Shown here piece by piece: positions 47,995 through 58,810 of a stretch of 64,000 bases of DNA. A program made the translations under genes and the position numbers. The stretch is taken from assembly GCA_964017065.1 (NCBI GenBank), contig OZ024790.1:3466631-3530630 (forward strand), read 5' to 3'. The notes below the pieces were generated by a model that saw only the letters and a list, made by a program, of their open reading frames with translations, ran no database searches and had not been told where the DNA came from. This DNA comes from Haliclona indistincta. Its lineage: Eukaryota > Porifera > Demospongiae > Haplosclerida > Chalinidae. Position 1 is the first letter of the stretch. Each line of letters starts with the position of its first letter.

Positions 47995-48962
47995 AGTTAT
48001 GTCACTATAAGCTCTTCAAAGCTGTTCTAATTGTTGTCATACACAATATTAGCACAATTCAGTACCACATAGTTTATTGTAGTGTTAATAAGTTTACTTT
48101 TTAACTACTGAAATTGAACACTACTCAGCAACATTATTATTCTTTTCATTTGTACATTATTGGTTAGTTACTATTCCCATTCAAAAGTCAACATGTAATG
48201 AGAACTTGCAACTCATTGTTGACAGTGAAGTCAGCCTAGCTGCGGAGTATGTTTTTGAGAAAACCTACTATAGGAATAGATAAACAACTGGATCTAATGA
48301 GCCTTTGATAATTCAAACTTAACAATTAAGTACTACAAAGGGAAATTTAAAGGCACTCAGAGGATGGCTTGATTGAGCTATTTGAGTTGGTTGTTCCTTA
48401 ACTGCAAAATCTCCTGCAGACACAGGCTCTGTACGAATATTAAATAAGTGTGATTTTATAGCTGAAAGTGTAACTATTAATAATTATTTATATTTACTGT
48501 GTATACATGCTTCCCTATCGTAGGTATAAAGACATATTATACTCTACTTAACTTGCCGTCTGTAATGCAAGAATAAGAATTCCTCTCCCATAATTTTGGT
48601 CTACTGCTACTTAAATCAGATGAAAGATTACCCTAGTTCTCAACTAAATTTAGCAACTATGCACCAATGATGGAAACAACACTAAAATCGCCTCATTAAA
48701 ATCACTAAAATAAATTAATTTTAAATCTACTATAATATTATAAGATCTGTTTTAGTGTTACATGTTTGGTTTGTCGCAAATGCGGTCAATAATTACGAAC
48801 GAGGGCATTTTGTTTCTCAGACTTCGCTCGGGTCATGCACCTGACATTCTCAATTAATTATTGTTTTCAATTGCAGGAAAAAAATATTAGTATTAAGAAG
48901 TTTGTAACTACACACTACAGTTTTCTACTCTGTCCTGCAATTGTTTATCTTGAGTCCTGGCC
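47995..48962. other. Interval downstream of the receptor, duplicated at 55.3-59.7 kb
   Basis: From 48003 to about 48560 the sequence matches 55329-55485, 58811-59160 and 59580-59695; the second copy is interrupted by transposable elements. The 3' part carries the gene relic at 48566-48660. No intact gene is seen. Confidence 0.65.
48566..48660 (-). pseudogene. Relic of the membrane protein gene found at 60.8 kb
   Basis: The stretch AATAAGAATTCCTCTCCC through GATTACC...TAGTTCTCAACT matches 60798-60883, inside exon 2 of the gene at 59919-62763. It has several small changes that break the frame. Only this fragment is left; nothing of exon 1 is seen nearby. Confidence 0.65.
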
Positions 48963-50223
48963 TTACTCCTTAGAAGTCATGAGGCCCGTATTCGTGTATG
49001 ACAGGGTACCCTTTTGCGTGACTTCATCAAAACCCTTTGGATCGATCTCATACATTCTCTTATCTTTTCCAACTGCCCAAAGTTTACCCTTATAGCATGC
49101 GAGTCCTTTAGAGTCTTTGAATTTACTACAGATGGTAAGTCGGTTTATCTCTTCACCAGTATGAGGGTTTAAAATGCGAATATCTCCGTTCCCATCAATG
49201 ATGTACAAGTCACCGTAACAATATGCTGCAGCAGATGGATTCCCTTTGCCAGAAAGCTTCTTGCCTTGACCAGTTATAACATCCATAGTGTGGTATTGTC
49301 CATTTTCGACCAAAAACAGAAACATTGGTGGTATTCCGACTACAACAGACGGGTTAATCTGGTAGTGACCTACTGCTGTCTTTTCTGGTTTGTTAGGTGA
49401 AGGGAAGGAAATCTTGTATAATCGTGACTGTTCAAAGGTGTACAGGTATTGGTTGTTTACTGCAGAGAGAGTTTTATCCGGTGCAAATTTGTGAGAACGA
49501 TAGAAATATCTTGTTTCTGTCATTTCGGTCAGTGCATTGCTGTACAGTGCAAAGAGACGGTCTGTGTGGAAGGCCAGGCCACGCAGAACTCCCCAGCCTC
49601 CGGATCCACTAACAAACTTGCGAGTACCATCTGAGTTTACACGGTACACATAGCTGTTGGCATTGACGTAAACCTAAGAAATGTAAAAAAATTACAAACA
49701 CATTTGCATTAAAAAAACTCATAAATTAGGCCAAAATTAATTTGAACGATCAATGCTTAAATTCGCTCTACAATTAATTTTCTGGCATACTATTATTTCT
49801 GGAGTACACAAGCATGCTAGGCAAGTGCCAAAATTTACCAAAATTCACAAAATTAATGCCTAAAATACTCAGCAAATACACAAACAAGTAAATGTACTAC
49901 AAATGACACAAAAATATTCTTGTTAAAATTGACAGTGGCTGAATTTACTAGCTTGATATCATCATTTTTTTGGAAAGTGTTGTTAAATATCAAGCATTCT
50001 CTCAATTTGCATGTATTATTATTAAAGTAACATCAAGTGCATTTTAATTTTTACTCACTCCATTTGCAATTAGATCGCTATCCACAGAACTTTCGTTAGC
50101 TGGAAGAACATCATTACTCATCGACAATTCAACATTAGAGTCATCTGTATCCATAGGTGGGGTAGGAATTCCCAGTATCCCAGGAGTGACCAACATCAGC
50201 AAAAAGAATATCTTGGACTTCAT
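48963..50223 (-). CDS. Small secreted protein with propeller-like repeats
   Basis: Two exons, 50223-50059 and 49673-48963, phase 0, 291 residues. The N-terminus MKSKIFFLLMLVTPGILG is a signal peptide, followed by an acidic Ser/Asp/Asn-rich segment (DSNVELSMSNDVLPANESSV). Exon 2 contains repeated short motifs of the type LYxxxxD/N-G-xxxxxxxxTG (NQYLYTFEQSRLYKI, YCYGDLYIIDGNGDIRIL, CYKGKLWAVGKDKRMYEID). These are typical of beta-propeller blades in general (inference; no specific family recognised). A GTG- or TTG-initiated extension upstream is not needed: the ATG at 50223 heads the signal peptide and follows a TATA box. Confidence 0.75.
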
Positions 50224-50305
50224 ATTCAACAGGTACTGGTTTCACTGCAGAATACAATTTTCGAGTCTGATTCAAGATGAACTGTCTTACTTTATGCTAG
50301 TGCTT

Positions 50306-50313
50306 CTTTTATA
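50306..50313 (-). promoter_or_regulatory. TATA box of the secreted protein gene
   Basis: TATAAAAG on the minus strand, about 85-90 bases upstream of the ATG at 50223. Confidence 0.55.
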
Positions 50314-51405
50314 CAAAATCTTGCTTGTGGTACAAGCTATTGTGGATTGCTGACGCTTAAAAATTGATTTTTTACATGTAAAAACTCTTACCATGTAGAG
50401 TTACATGTACATGTACTCTTTCATGTAACTGATTTACATCCTGCAAGTGTACATGTACATGTACATGTAACTCTAGTGTACTGATGAGTTACATGTAAGT
50501 GTTTTACATGTATAAATTGAATTTTTACATATGACTCAGTTGTCATCACTTGCAGGATGCTAGGATAATAGTGAGGAACTGTGTTATACTTTACAAAATT
50601 TGACTCAGGATTTATAGTTAAAAATTTTGTACCAATAATTAACGATCAAGAAAGCTCCACAAGTAAGACACATACTCTCCTCCACATACTCTCAAAGTTT
50701 GTAGCAAGTGGATAATTGCAATGAATCATGGATGTTTTAACCATTCAGTGGAAATAATTCTTTTCATTAATATGTACAGTTTATGAAAACTACCATGGAT
50801 TGCTGATTACTTTTTGTTCTTCTACATATTTCTTTTAAAGGTTCACAGCATTGGTACGTATTACAGCATTGCGCGAGTGAAAATTATAACTAAAAGTAAT
50901 AACGCTTTTTTATAATCAAAAACCTTTACTAGGAGATTGGAACACATGCAAGCTGCATGCGATACGAATAACTGGCAATATGGTGCGTGGAAGTGACTGT
51001 GGGAATTGTTACACTGAATGGAGTTACTGACATTTGTTTGCATCTTGAGCATTGACCCATTGCCAACTGTCAACTACATCAATAGGAAGTATGCTTAGCT
51101 ACATGCATGTATTCTTTTAGCTTATGCCCATTATGTATGGCAGTGATAGCTACTAACTGTTCACTGTTTGACAACAGAACAACGGTGCCTACAAAACTAT
51201 GACCTCGTGGACTGGGCAACTTTGACTGCTGCCTGCTGGATTTTTACATATGACTCAGTTGTCATCACTTGCAGGATGCTAGGATAATAGTGAGGAACTG
51301 TGTTATACTTTACAAAATTTGACTCCATGCAAATATGCAAATACTTTACAAAATTTGCATGTTGGCTATTAAATTTGATTAAAAAGATTTATCAAAGTCA
51401 AAATT
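50314..51405. repeat. Gene-free interval with ACATGT repeats and an 86 bp direct repeat
   Basis: About 50375-50520 is dense in TACATGTAACA-type palindromic strings. Two identical 86 bp segments, 50521-50606 and 51240-51325, lie 719 bp apart in the same orientation (starting ATTTTTACATATGACTCAGT). No gene is seen. Confidence 0.7.
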
Positions 51406-51511
51406 ATGTAGGGATGAAGAAATCTACCACTGGTCCACAATGTAAACCAACAAGGAACAAGCATGGAATGGTAACACGATTGACTTGCTAACAGACCATA
51501 GATCCCTACAT
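51406..51511. mobile_element. ATGTAGGG-ended short element, copy 1
   Basis: About 106 bp bounded by ATGTAGGG and CCCTACAT. The same sequence recurs at 53328-53432, 53538-53642 and 54095-54201, the last two in the opposite orientation. Small non-autonomous element; class unknown. Confidence 0.65.
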
Positions 51512-51921
51512 GTACATCAGCGGCTGACTAGGCAGTATTGAATCACTGGACTGGACTGGACTGGACCACTAGACTGACCTTTGCGAAACGAAACAGGAAA
51601 CCGCACCCATAATTACTGTACTACTAAACCCAAGACCATAAAAACCTTCGCCTAACCGCGCCCAGTATAGACCTAACGACGCCCAGTATTAGGGAGACAC
51701 GGTACTTATGTAGGGTTGAACGAGAAAACAAGATGGCGGCTACATACAATGTATTAGCGTTCAAACGCTGATATTTCGCCTGGTCATGAATTGTATACGT
51801 CAAAAGACACTTAAATCTGCTCTCTGGCGTTGCCCCATCCTACAGTAGCAAGGAGATTGCTCGAAGTTGTTACTAAAGTGACGAACCTGGAAACGGTGAA
51901 AATCGTGTTTCGTCATCTTCG

Positions 51922-52701
51922 TTTTCTTTCTTTCTTTCTTTCTTTCCTTCCTTCCTTCCTTCCTTCCTTCCTTCCTTCCTTCCTTCCTTCCTTCCTTCCT
52001 TCCTTCCTTCCTTCCTTCCTTCCTTCCTTCCTTCCTTCCTTCCTTCCTTCCTTCCTTCCTTCCTTCCTTCCTTCCTTCCTTCCTTCCTTCCTTCCTTCCT
52101 TCCTTCCTTCCTTCCTTCCTTCCTTCCTTCCTTCCTTCCTTCCTTCCTTCCTTCCTTCCTTCCTTCCTTCCTTCCTTCCTTCCTTCCTTCCTTCCTTCCT
52201 TCCTTCCTTCCTTCCTTCCTTCCTTCCTTCCTTCCTTCCTTCCTTCCTTCCTTCCTTCCTTCCTTCCTTCCTTCCTTCCTTCCTTCCTTCCTTCCTTCCT
52301 TCCTTCCTTCCTTCCTTCCTTCCTTCCTTCCTTCCTTCCTTCCTTCCTTCCTTCCTTCCTTCCTTCCTTCCTTCCTTCCTTCCTTCCTTCCTTCCTTCCT
52401 TCCTTCCTTCCTTCCTTCCTTCCTTCCTTCCTTCCTTCCTTCCTTCCTTCCTTCCTTCCTTCCTTCCTTCCTTCCTTCCTTCCTTCCTTCCTTCCTTCCT
52501 TCCTTCCTTCCTTCCTTCCTTCCTTCCTTCCTTCCTTCCTTCCTTCCTTCCTTCCTTCCTTCCTTCCTTCCTTCCTTCCTTCCTTCCTTCCTTCCTTCCT
52601 TCCTTCCTTCCTTCCTTCCTTCCTTCCTTCCTTCCTTCCTTCCTTCCTTCCTTCCTTCCTTCCTTCCTTCCTTCCTTCCTTCCTTCCTTCCTTCCTTTCT
52701 T
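51922..52701. repeat. Very long (TTCC)n microsatellite
   Basis: A short (TTTC)n leader is followed by about 750 bp of uninterrupted TTCC, close to 190 units. The 315- and 323-residue ORFs on the two strands (Lys-Glu-Gly-Arg and Leu-Pro-Ser-Phe repeats) are artefacts of the 4 bp period. The true length may differ because such tracts are hard to assemble. Confidence 0.95.
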
Positions 52702-52856
52702 CAGCGCGCCTAGCGCCTTTACGCGAGCAATGCCGAGACCAAAACACCCACGAACAGTCGTGAAATTCTCCTGGCAGGTGCCTTTTGAACTTAGTTTTTA
52801 GCGAAACGTCGATATAAATTCCGCGATTTCTCGATCGTGATCCATTGTCAGCTAAG

Positions 52857-54655
52857 TGTTAGACGCCATTGATGTTATTGCGCAATACGCACGTGACCAA
52901 GCAGTGGTTAGCGCACGTGACCAAGCACTAGCTTGATTGAGTATCGCCGTGCGCCTTATGGATCACGGAGAACACATACATGTATTTGTCTGGAGTCTTC
53001 GAAGAACGGTAAGCTCGTATAGGATCACCATTCTACGCTTGCCAGATAATTACAACCGCGCCGTACATGTCTACAAACAATTGTGGGCGGTGCTCGTATC
53101 CACTGCATGCATGTGTAGGCGAGCTGATATGTACAGCATAACAATTATTATTAGCTACAAGTTTAAAATTCTTAATAACAAAGAAAAGCCACCAACAACA
53201 GGAAAACTAAACCAATGGTGGAAACAAAGACAGCTCAGTACGTGCATGATATTGAACTGCACTTCGCTGAAAAAGAAAAAAGGACACAAACAAGAAAATT
53301 AAAAAGATTTCTATCGAAATCAAAAGGATGTAGGGTTGTGAAATCTACCACTGGTCCACAATGTAAACTAACAAGGAACAAGCATGGAATGGTAACACGA
53401 TTGACTTGCTAACAGACCATAGATCCCTACATCAGTGGCTGTACATAAGATCAATATTTTGTCACAAGTGAATGCACGTTAGGTGTCAGTCAACAGCAAC
53501 TAGCTGAACTAGCTATAACCTACTACAGCAGCCACTGATGTAGGGATCTATGGTCTGTTAGCAAGTCAATCGTGTTACCATTCCATGCTTGTTCCTTGTT
53601 AGTTTACATTGTGGACCAGTGGTAGATTTCACAACCCTACATCCTTTTGATTTCGATAGAAATCTTTTTAATTTTCTTTTCGCCTAACAGCGCCCAGTAT
53701 GGACCTATAACAGCGCCCCGTATGGGGATCAACCTAAATATTCGCCACCTCACGATACTTAGTGTTAGAACGCCGGGAACGACGATCCTTAGTGTTAAAA
53801 CGCCGGGAACGACGGTCCTTAGTGTTAAATCGCCCGTTAGCGAATACTGGGCGCCGTTAGGCGAAGGTTTTAGGGTCTTGAGTTTAGTAGTAACTATAGT
53901 AATTATGGGTGCGGTTTCCTGTTTCATTTCGCAAAGGTCAGTCCAGTATATAGTCCAGTCCAGTGATTCAATACTGCCGGCTGACTATAGCTAGTTCAGC
54001 TAGTCGCTGTTGACTGACACCTGACGTGCATTGAATTGCAATTGAATTCAGCTTAGTTGTGACAAAATATTCCTCTAGTTATGTACAGCCACTGTTGTAG
54101 GGATCTATGGTCTGTTAGCAAGTCAATCGTGTTACCATTATATGCTTGTTCCTTGTTGCTTTACATGGTGGACCAGTGGTAGATTCTGCATCCCTATACA
54201 TCCTTTTGATTTCGATAGAAATGTTTTTGTTTGTGTCCTTTTTTCTTTTTTACTAAGTGCAGTTCGTCTACCGAGCCGTTTTGTTTCCACCATTAGTTTA
54301 GTTTTCTGTTGTTGTTGGCTTTCTCATTATTAATAATTTTAAACTTGCAGCTAGCCTCGTACCCAGGCGCTAGGCTAACTTGCAGCTAAACTTGTTAGGC
54401 GCACATATCAGCTCGCATACATGTACGCATGCATGCAGTGCATACGAGCCTCGCCAACACTTGTTTACGGCGGTTATAATTATCATGGCAAGCGCAGAAT
54501 GGTGATCTTACATGAGCTTACCTTTCTTCGAAGACTTCAGACTAATAATATGTGTTCTGCGTGATCCATACGGCGCGGCGATACTCAAGCTAGTGCTCAG
54601 TCACGTGCGCTGGCCACTGTTTGGTCACGTGCGTATTGCATATTGGCGTCTAACA
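52857..54655. repeat. 1.8 kb palindrome (arms about 660 bp, 468 bp centre)
   Basis: The left arm 52857-53517 and the right arm 53986-54655 are diverged inverted copies: TGTTAGACGCC versus GGCGTCTAACA at the outside, AACTAGCTGAACTAGCTATA versus TATAGCTAGTTCAGCTAGT at the inside. Each arm holds one ATGTAGGG element. The centre holds another plus a TIR-bounded element (53681-53863). The left arm contains ATGGATCACGGAGAACAC followed by a splice-donor-like GTAAGCTC near 53009; in the right arm the equivalent frame is broken. No gene is confirmed. Confidence 0.75.
53681..53863. mobile_element. Small TIR element in the palindrome centre
   Basis: 20 bp ends CGCCTAACAGCGCCCAGTAT and its inverted copy (one mismatch). 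Inside are three tandem 30 bp units starting CTTAGTGTTA (53758, 53788, 53818). Related sequence occurs at about 51655-51695. Confidence 0.7.
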
Positions 54656-55128
54656 TTTAACGAGATGCATTGTATTCATAGTAATTTGACTTTTTGGGTC
54701 AAAACCACTTTTGTATTCAAAAGAACAAGGATAGTACTTATCATTTCTGCATCAACATTGATGCTGACGAAATTCAAAGTGCTAAATATTTTGCCATTTA
54801 CGACAGATCCCCTTAAGGTGACGGGTAACGGTTCGCCTAATTAATATTCACAAAAATGTTTTTATGCACTGTGCAAAATATGAACACGCTAGAGCGCTGT
54901 GAAGGCCATCAATGAAGACGCCAAACACTGTTCTTTCTCTCTTGAGCTATATTCAACGCTGGGTAATACGCAACTCGGCGACAGCAGGCACAATTGGAGA
55001 GATACAGTGCTTCCCGCTTAGAGAGTCCAATTGTGATGTTTTTACATAATATGCTGTAAACATTTTATCAAAGGTATTACAATCCTCAAATCTGGTCTGA
55101 AGCATGGTATATCATTGTAGATTATGTG
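54656..55128. other. Gene-free sequence before the assembly gap
   Basis: I see no gene, repeat or clear element here. Confidence 0.4.
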
Positions 55129-55328
55129 NNNNNNNNNNNNNNNNNNNNNNNNNNNNNNNNNNNNNNNNNNNNNNNNNNNNNNNNNNNNNNNNNNNNNNNN
55201 NNNNNNNNNNNNNNNNNNNNNNNNNNNNNNNNNNNNNNNNNNNNNNNNNNNNNNNNNNNNNNNNNNNNNNNNNNNNNNNNNNNNNNNNNNNNNNNNNNNN
55301 NNNNNNNNNNNNNNNNNNNNNNNNNNNN
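55129..55328. other. Assembly gap (200 N)
   Basis: Exactly 200 undetermined bases, probably a placeholder of unknown true size. The sequence right after it matches the 3' flank of the Ig/FN3 receptor (48003 onward), so the gap may hide the end of a second receptor copy. Confidence 0.98.
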
Positions 55329-55883
55329 ACTAAGCTCTTCATAGTTATCCTAATTGACATAATAGTAGCACAATTCAGTACCACATAGTGTCAATAATTT
55401 TAATAACAATAATATTTACATAGTTAATTGTAGTGTCAATAATTTTACTTTTAAACTACTGAAATTGAACCCTACTCAGCAAAACTAGGCACCGAAGGTG
55501 CTTATGCCTCGGTGGAATGTTATGCATACATGCCTGTCTGACTAAATACGCTGAACTGAAATACACAAGCAGTAATGAAAGTCTGCTGTTGCTAGTTGAA
55601 CACTATGTTAGTGGCTGACAACTTATAAAAACATACACAATAAACTGCAGCCTTTCTGTACAGCAATATATAGTTATGCAACCAGAAGCCAATCAGTGCT
55701 GACAGGAGCTTATAAGGGGAAGGAGCGTCCAACTGCCGTATCCCGCGTGGTAATCACCAAAAGTAAAGTCCGCCGCAATGCGCTGCAAAAACCTTCCTTA
55801 TAAGGAAGGTTATTGCAAGCCGTACGTATGCGGCCGAGCGGTTCTGACGTCATGAGCATGCAGTTTGCCTAAGAAAACCGAGC

Positions 55884-57124
55884 ATGGCCAAGCGGCGAAC
55901 TAAGCCAACGAGGAAGAAATCTAAAGCGAAGCAGCGGAAAAAGCCGGAGGGAACCAGTGTTGTAAAGAGACGTACGCGCCAAGAAGACGTGGAGGTTATC
56001 TGCGAGTGGCTGAAGCAGGTTGACATGGCTGAGCTCAGGGACGCAGTAACAGTTCATGTCGATTCAGAACACCACGTGGGCTTTTTTGACGATCGTAAGC
56101 AGGCTTGGGAACAGATAAGAACTAACATCGTAGGTTTAGACTTGCTACTGACGTCTCTGTTGACAGAATTTGTCCAGATTTACAAGAGCCACTCCAAGGG
56201 GAAAGACAAATATATGAGCCTTTTATTGGACTGGTACAAGTGCACTGAACAGTATGTTGTCAGCTCAAAGGGAGATGTTGCTTGGTGCTTTCTAGTTACC
56301 GGTTTAATAGCCACTGAGCAGAGCGAGAGTGTAAGACCTTTTTTATTTCCCAGCTTGATGATTGGATGTTTTCATGCATTGCTAAGAAGAGTGGAATGTA
56401 AAGTGAATGAGCTCTGTGTACCTACACCTACCTTCTTGCCATCAGAATCTGGCTACAAAGCCGAGGATGACACTAGCCTTTACAGACTATCAGGGTTTGC
56501 TCTGTTCTCTTGTATCCAGTTTCGGCAACACAAACTAATGTGGAAGGGAAAACTTGGCGTGAGCCAAAGCATGGCAGAAAGTTATCGTGCTGAGCTCTCC
56601 GTCCTACAACAGCTAGTAGACTCCCAAAAAAGTGATCTGCCACCAGCCATTACCATCCAGGATCGTGGACACATGACATTTGCAAACCCTGTCCTTATTC
56701 CTTTTGTTAAGAATGCTGTTGCTGACATAAGGAAATTTCTAAATTACCAACAGTACTCGAAACACGGAAAGGATTTTTTTCAGGTATAGTAATGCATATT
56801 TTCGCTAACATTTTTTAAAATTGTTTCATTTTGCTACAGTTTGTAAAGCAGCAAATTCCAATCGAGACATTATCATCAGCGTTTCGTACCTGTGCTAAGT
56901 CTCTTCTAACCCATGATGCAGATGACAAAGTGTTGAATTCTGTATTCAAGGAACTGGTAACAAAGATTTGCCACACTATGTCTAATGATTTCTTAAGAAA
57001 CATTGCTACTCTTGAAAATGCCAAAGAAAACAAAGCAGTGGATGCACAGGTGTCATTGAGAGATGAACTAAAATCCTTTGCATCACATACTCAATCAAAA
57101 TTTTCAACTGATATTAAGCAATAA
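55884..57124 (+). CDS. P-like element, plus-strand protein of unknown function
   Basis: Two exons, 55884-56783 and 56840-57124 (56 bp intron), 394 residues. The first 35 residues are strongly basic (KRRTKPTRKKSKAKQRKK), a likely nuclear-localisation and DNA-binding tail. The rest is predicted helical and soluble (VDMAELRDAVTVHVDSEHH; QQIPIETLSSAFRTCAKSLL). I see no THAP zinc finger, no DDE motif and no known domain. The frame is fully open, so the protein was selected until recently. It ends 29 bp before the stop of the opposing gene. It could be an accessory DNA-binding factor of the transposon, or a captured gene. Confidence 0.7.
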
Positions 57125-57153
57125 ATTATTGTGTTATAATAACCATTCTGGAT

Positions 57154-57944
57154 CTACCTCCTAGTCAACTCGTGTTCTCTGATGTGCAGAGGAGCGTTCC
57201 TGTATGGGTCTGTTGTGTGTCGCCCATGCACGTCATATCGAGTGAGCAAATTTGCTCTAGCACTAGCATAGTTCACAGCTGACAGGTGACCACCAGTCGT
57301 ATACTTCAGTCGACTGAAAAAAGTTTCAATTGCACTTCCAGTCAGACGCAATGGGTAGACATAATATCCAGGGTGGCGCTGAAGAAAACTTTTGCAAAAC
57401 TCTCTGTACCCGTACCAAGTAATCCTTAGTAGGTCCCATGTTTGGCAAGACAAGAATTTTTTGGCTTCTGGATCACAAGCATTGTAACCTACAGCGAAAG
57501 TGTGAATCATGGGATCACATTTGTACATGTAACGTACCGTTTTGCAAGAGAGAATCCAACCATCGCGTGAAAAATGAATAACCTTCTTCCATGTTTGTCA
57601 AAATTTGGTTAGGATATGTTGGGATTCTAACGTGGCCAAGAAGACCACGCTCGAACATCTTGTTGCACGCCTCCAGGAAGTCAACTACACATAAAACTTC
57701 TTTAGCGTCAGAAGGGGGAGGAGTAGCAGTAGCATATTCCTTAAGCTCAGCAATGACATGTTCTTGCTGAAATATTGTTGGAGATGTGTGATTATTATAA
57801 TACATGTAAATACGTATACGTACCTGCATAATCTTAGCTGGTTTGACATTCAAACGAGTCCAACTATCCCTGACTATGTAACTCTCTTTTAGCCCAGGTA
57901 CTCGAACAATTGTGTTTGCTTTAATCCGAGCTAACTCTCGCCGT
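57154..57944 (-). CDS. P-element/THAP9-like transposase, C-terminal part
   Basis: Three exons: 57944-57824, 57766-57538, 57488-57154 (introns 57 and 49 bp), in phase, about 228 codons. The motif PLRLTGSAIETFFSRLKYTT with the following GGHLSAVNYASARA corresponds in position and style to the region of P-type transposases holding the last acidic catalytic residue (inference). Upstream, VVDFLEACNKMFERGLLG resembles their helical segment. The exon at 57944 begins at an acceptor, so 5' exons are required. Only a weak candidate frame (from 58172 or 58119, MESSLARSKSKPSAK) is seen, and it does not join cleanly. Most of the catalytic core is therefore missing and the element is probably defective. Confidence 0.6.
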
Positions 57945-58810
57945 CTAAGATTTTCCACTGAGACGCTTTGGCTTCAACGTAAACGACGTCATCATGGCGT
58001 TCCCAACGCGCCTATATACAGGTGACCGCGTTGTTCCAAGTCGTAAGTGCCTCGGTGACGAGAGCGGGGCTCTTGGCTTCGCGCTTGGCTTCGACTTAGA
58101 TCGAGCAAGTGACGACTCCATTTTATTATACACGTCACGCGAATCGTCCGTATGCAGGTAAAACGTCATCAATGTTTGTGCGCCAGCGCCGCGCGGCGGA
58201 CTTTACTTTTGGTGATTCCCAGTTGAACGCTCCTTCCCCTTATAAGCTCCTGGTGCTGACCACAATTCAACTGGGCGTGTCTACAATAATGTTCAGTACA
58301 GCCCATGCATACTAGATAGCTTCCATAGCTTGCTCACACAATTTCTCTGGACCTGTGCTGCTATCCTGTAGTGAAATTCTAACCTATAAGCTTATAGGTA
58401 GTCACCTATGGATAGCTTTGCCTTTCCAGATCGCCAGCAACAGCTAGATCGCGAGCCGGTGAGCAAAATTGCGCCATAACTCACGAACAAAGCTTCGTAT
58501 AAAGTTTTCACATGTTCTAGAGCGAGATAATACCGTGTACTACTTGCATTGCTAGTTTCAGAGCTTAACTTTCAGCGTGCGCTACAAAACTGAACCAGCC
58601 GTGAGCAATTCACGCGGTAACTTACGCACTAAGCTTTAAAATCAAACTTCTGAAAATTCAAATCCGAGCAAGTATCGATTTCTACCCGTGTTGCTTGTTT
58701 CAGCGATTAGTTTTCAGCGAGCTACGAGAAATCGTTGCGACAGACTGACTGAATGAATGACAGAATGACTATTACTGTATGCCTCGTGGCTCCGCCCACA
58801 CCGAGGCATA

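Larger units (their letters stand above)
55703..58252. mobile_element. P-element-like DNA transposon, 2.55 kb
   Basis: Terminal inverted repeats CAGGAGCTTATAAGGGGAAG extend to 25 bp, and a second inverted block (AATCACCAAAAGTAAAGTCC) lies just inside. It is flanked by GTGCTGAC at 55696-55703 and 58253-58260, a 7-8 bp duplication depending on which base is assigned to the terminus. The uninserted sequence is seen in the related MITE at about 61230. It encodes two convergent genes. An 8 bp duplication, CA termini, subterminal inverted repeats and the transposase-like C-terminus together suggest the P superfamily. Confidence 0.75.
55489..58810. mobile_element. MITE with GCCTCGGTGG ends, copy C, carrying an inserted P-like element
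   Basis: The left end has the small hairpin GCACCGAAGGTGC followed by ATGCCTCGGTGG; the right end is ATGCCTCGTGGC...CACCGAGGCAT. The outer parts (55489-55702 and 58261-58810) match the shorter copies at 4345, 17433 and 61078. The central 2.55 kb belongs to another transposon (55703-58252). Confidence 0.8.

Noticed and set aside
51800..52801. 315- and 323-residue ORFs with 4-residue periodicity
   Set aside because: Both are read-through of the TTCC tract; no start context, splice sites or conserved flanks.
53758..53833. Three 30 bp direct repeats, considered as a small CRISPR-like array
   Set aside because: The repeats are contiguous without spacers, sit inside a TIR element, and the genome is eukaryotic.
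55104..55388. ORFs across the N stretch
   Set aside because: They consist of undetermined bases.
57945..58172. Minus-strand ORF as the first exon of the transposase
   Set aside because: It overlaps the subterminal repeat and I found no donor that keeps phase with the acceptor at 57945; left unassigned.
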